In this document: positions 63,378 to 64,000 of the stretch, piece by piece
Layout: each line of letters opens with the position of its first letter
Position numbering within the stretch: the stretch's first letter is position 1
DNA from: Geosiphon pyriformis
Taxonomy: Eukaryota; Glomeromycota; Glomeromycetes; Archaeosporales; Geosiphonaceae
Assembly: GCA_016748015.1 (NCBI GenBank)
Contig: JAAOMT010000777.1
Location: forward strand, 306,957-370,956
Length of the DNA stretch: 64,000 nt
Direction: 5' to 3'
The notes under the pieces: generated by a model
Database searches by the model: none
The model's input: only the letters and a program-made list of their open reading frames with translations
Told to the model about the DNA's origin: nothing
Position numbers and translations under genes: made by a program

Positions 63378-63813
63378 GAGTGCAGCCCAACCACTATCTA
63401 AGTACATAAATCAAACGAGGATCTAAATTAAGCATGGCTCACGCATTTTTTACATGTAACCAGCCACTCGGGCTAATCAAAGCAACACTACACACCTACA
63501 CAGCCTATAACAAGAACCCCATTCAGGAAACCAAAATCTAAACTAGACAAACATAGATACAGCCCAAAACTAACATGTATGCCTAATTTAATACCAAAAC
63601 CACAGATAACATCAGATGACCACAAGAAAGACAGACTTGAAACTGAGGGAATCAAAGAACCATCACGTGGCAAAAAATCATGTTTCTTATAATACACCCT
63701 CAGCTTAGCAGCAGACAACCATATAAAAGAACAATGATTCTCAGCAAAATGTCAAACAAACTTGACAACAAACACACCATCATCAGAATTAGCACCCAAC
63801 CAGTAACACACGT
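63378..63813 (-). mobile_element. LINE copy 3, 3' end fragment
   Basis: The reverse complement contains GATTAGCCCGAGTGGCTGGT and flanks similar to the copy 1 3' UTR, and the frame 63488-63718 (YYKKHDFLPRDGSLIP) parallels the ORF2 C terminus of copy 1 (YMEKNGLIPIDG). It is richer in G+C than copies 1 and 2. The 5' side is cut at about 63,814. Confidence 0.8.
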
Positions 63814-64000
63814 TGTTACGGAATGGTTTTCTTGTTATATTTAATTGCTGATATCCCGCTTTAATTGCAATCAGTCTTTCGTGAGTTCCTCAATTCTATT
63901 TGTGTGATAATGTCACTGTTACACTGAAGGCTTTCTTTTTACTGTTGCAATGTAAGTTATTCTTTAATTCTTGATTGTTGTGTGTGTTTATGTACTCCTT
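63814..64000. other. Possible start of another repeat at the window edge
   Basis: The LINE match stops abruptly at TGTTACGGAATGG, which has the TG start of an LTR but differs from the gypsy LTR above. Only 187 bases are visible. Confidence 0.25.

Overview
The window looks like a nuclear contig of an AT-rich, intron-rich early-diverging fungus. An arbuscular mycorrhizal Glomeromycotina species (Rhizophagus-like) fits best. That is an inference from fungal-type Trl1 and Rli1, dense 50-100 nt GT-AG introns, very AT-rich intergenic DNA full of AAT/ATT microsatellites, Kex2-type secreted repeat proteins, and heavy LINE and Ty3/gypsy content. No database search was run. Exon models were built by eye from reading frame, splice sites and family knowledge.

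Left third (1-20,400), housekeeping genes: a multi-RRM RNA-binding protein (minus, cut by the window edge); a uridine kinase/UPRT-like protein (URK1/UCKL type, minus, 17 exons); fungal tRNA ligase TRL1 (plus); the ABCE1 ribosome-recycling ATPase RLI1 (plus); an alpha/beta-hydrolase (minus); a small 84-residue four-exon gene (minus); the tRNA 2'-phosphotransferase TPT1 (minus); and a divergent histone H2A with a long N-terminal tail (minus). TRL1 and TPT1 act one after the other in tRNA splicing (ligation, then removal of the 2'-phosphate) and lie within 10 kb, with RLI1 between them.

Middle (20,400-38,900), lineage-specific secreted proteins in AT-rich DNA: a secreted tandem-repeat protein with Lys-Arg (Kex2-type) junctions occurs three times. 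Two intact copies, in opposite orientation, sit on near-identical inverted-repeat arms. The arms differ in length by exactly one 171-bp coding unit (five units versus four). A third copy is frameshifted. Nearby are a Q/Y-rich multi-pass membrane protein, a secreted four-cysteine protein carrying a 27-bp minisatellite, and a 120-residue secreted protein. A 78-nt assembly gap lies at 32,363-32,440.

Right third (38,900-64,000), nested retroelements: a solo LTR flanked by a TTGG duplication; a decayed jockey-like LINE (EN, RT, RNase H); a second, much more AT-eroded copy of the same LINE, split by a 10.2-kb Ty3/gypsy element with both LTRs, PBS, PPT and an ATGT duplication; and the 3' end of a third LINE copy in opposite orientation. 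The gypsy element encodes gag, protease, a dUTPase-like domain and RT in one reading frame, then RNase H, integrase and an extra 3' ORF. It is inactivated by nonsense codons and by Asp-to-Asn changes at key residues of dUTPase, RT and integrase.
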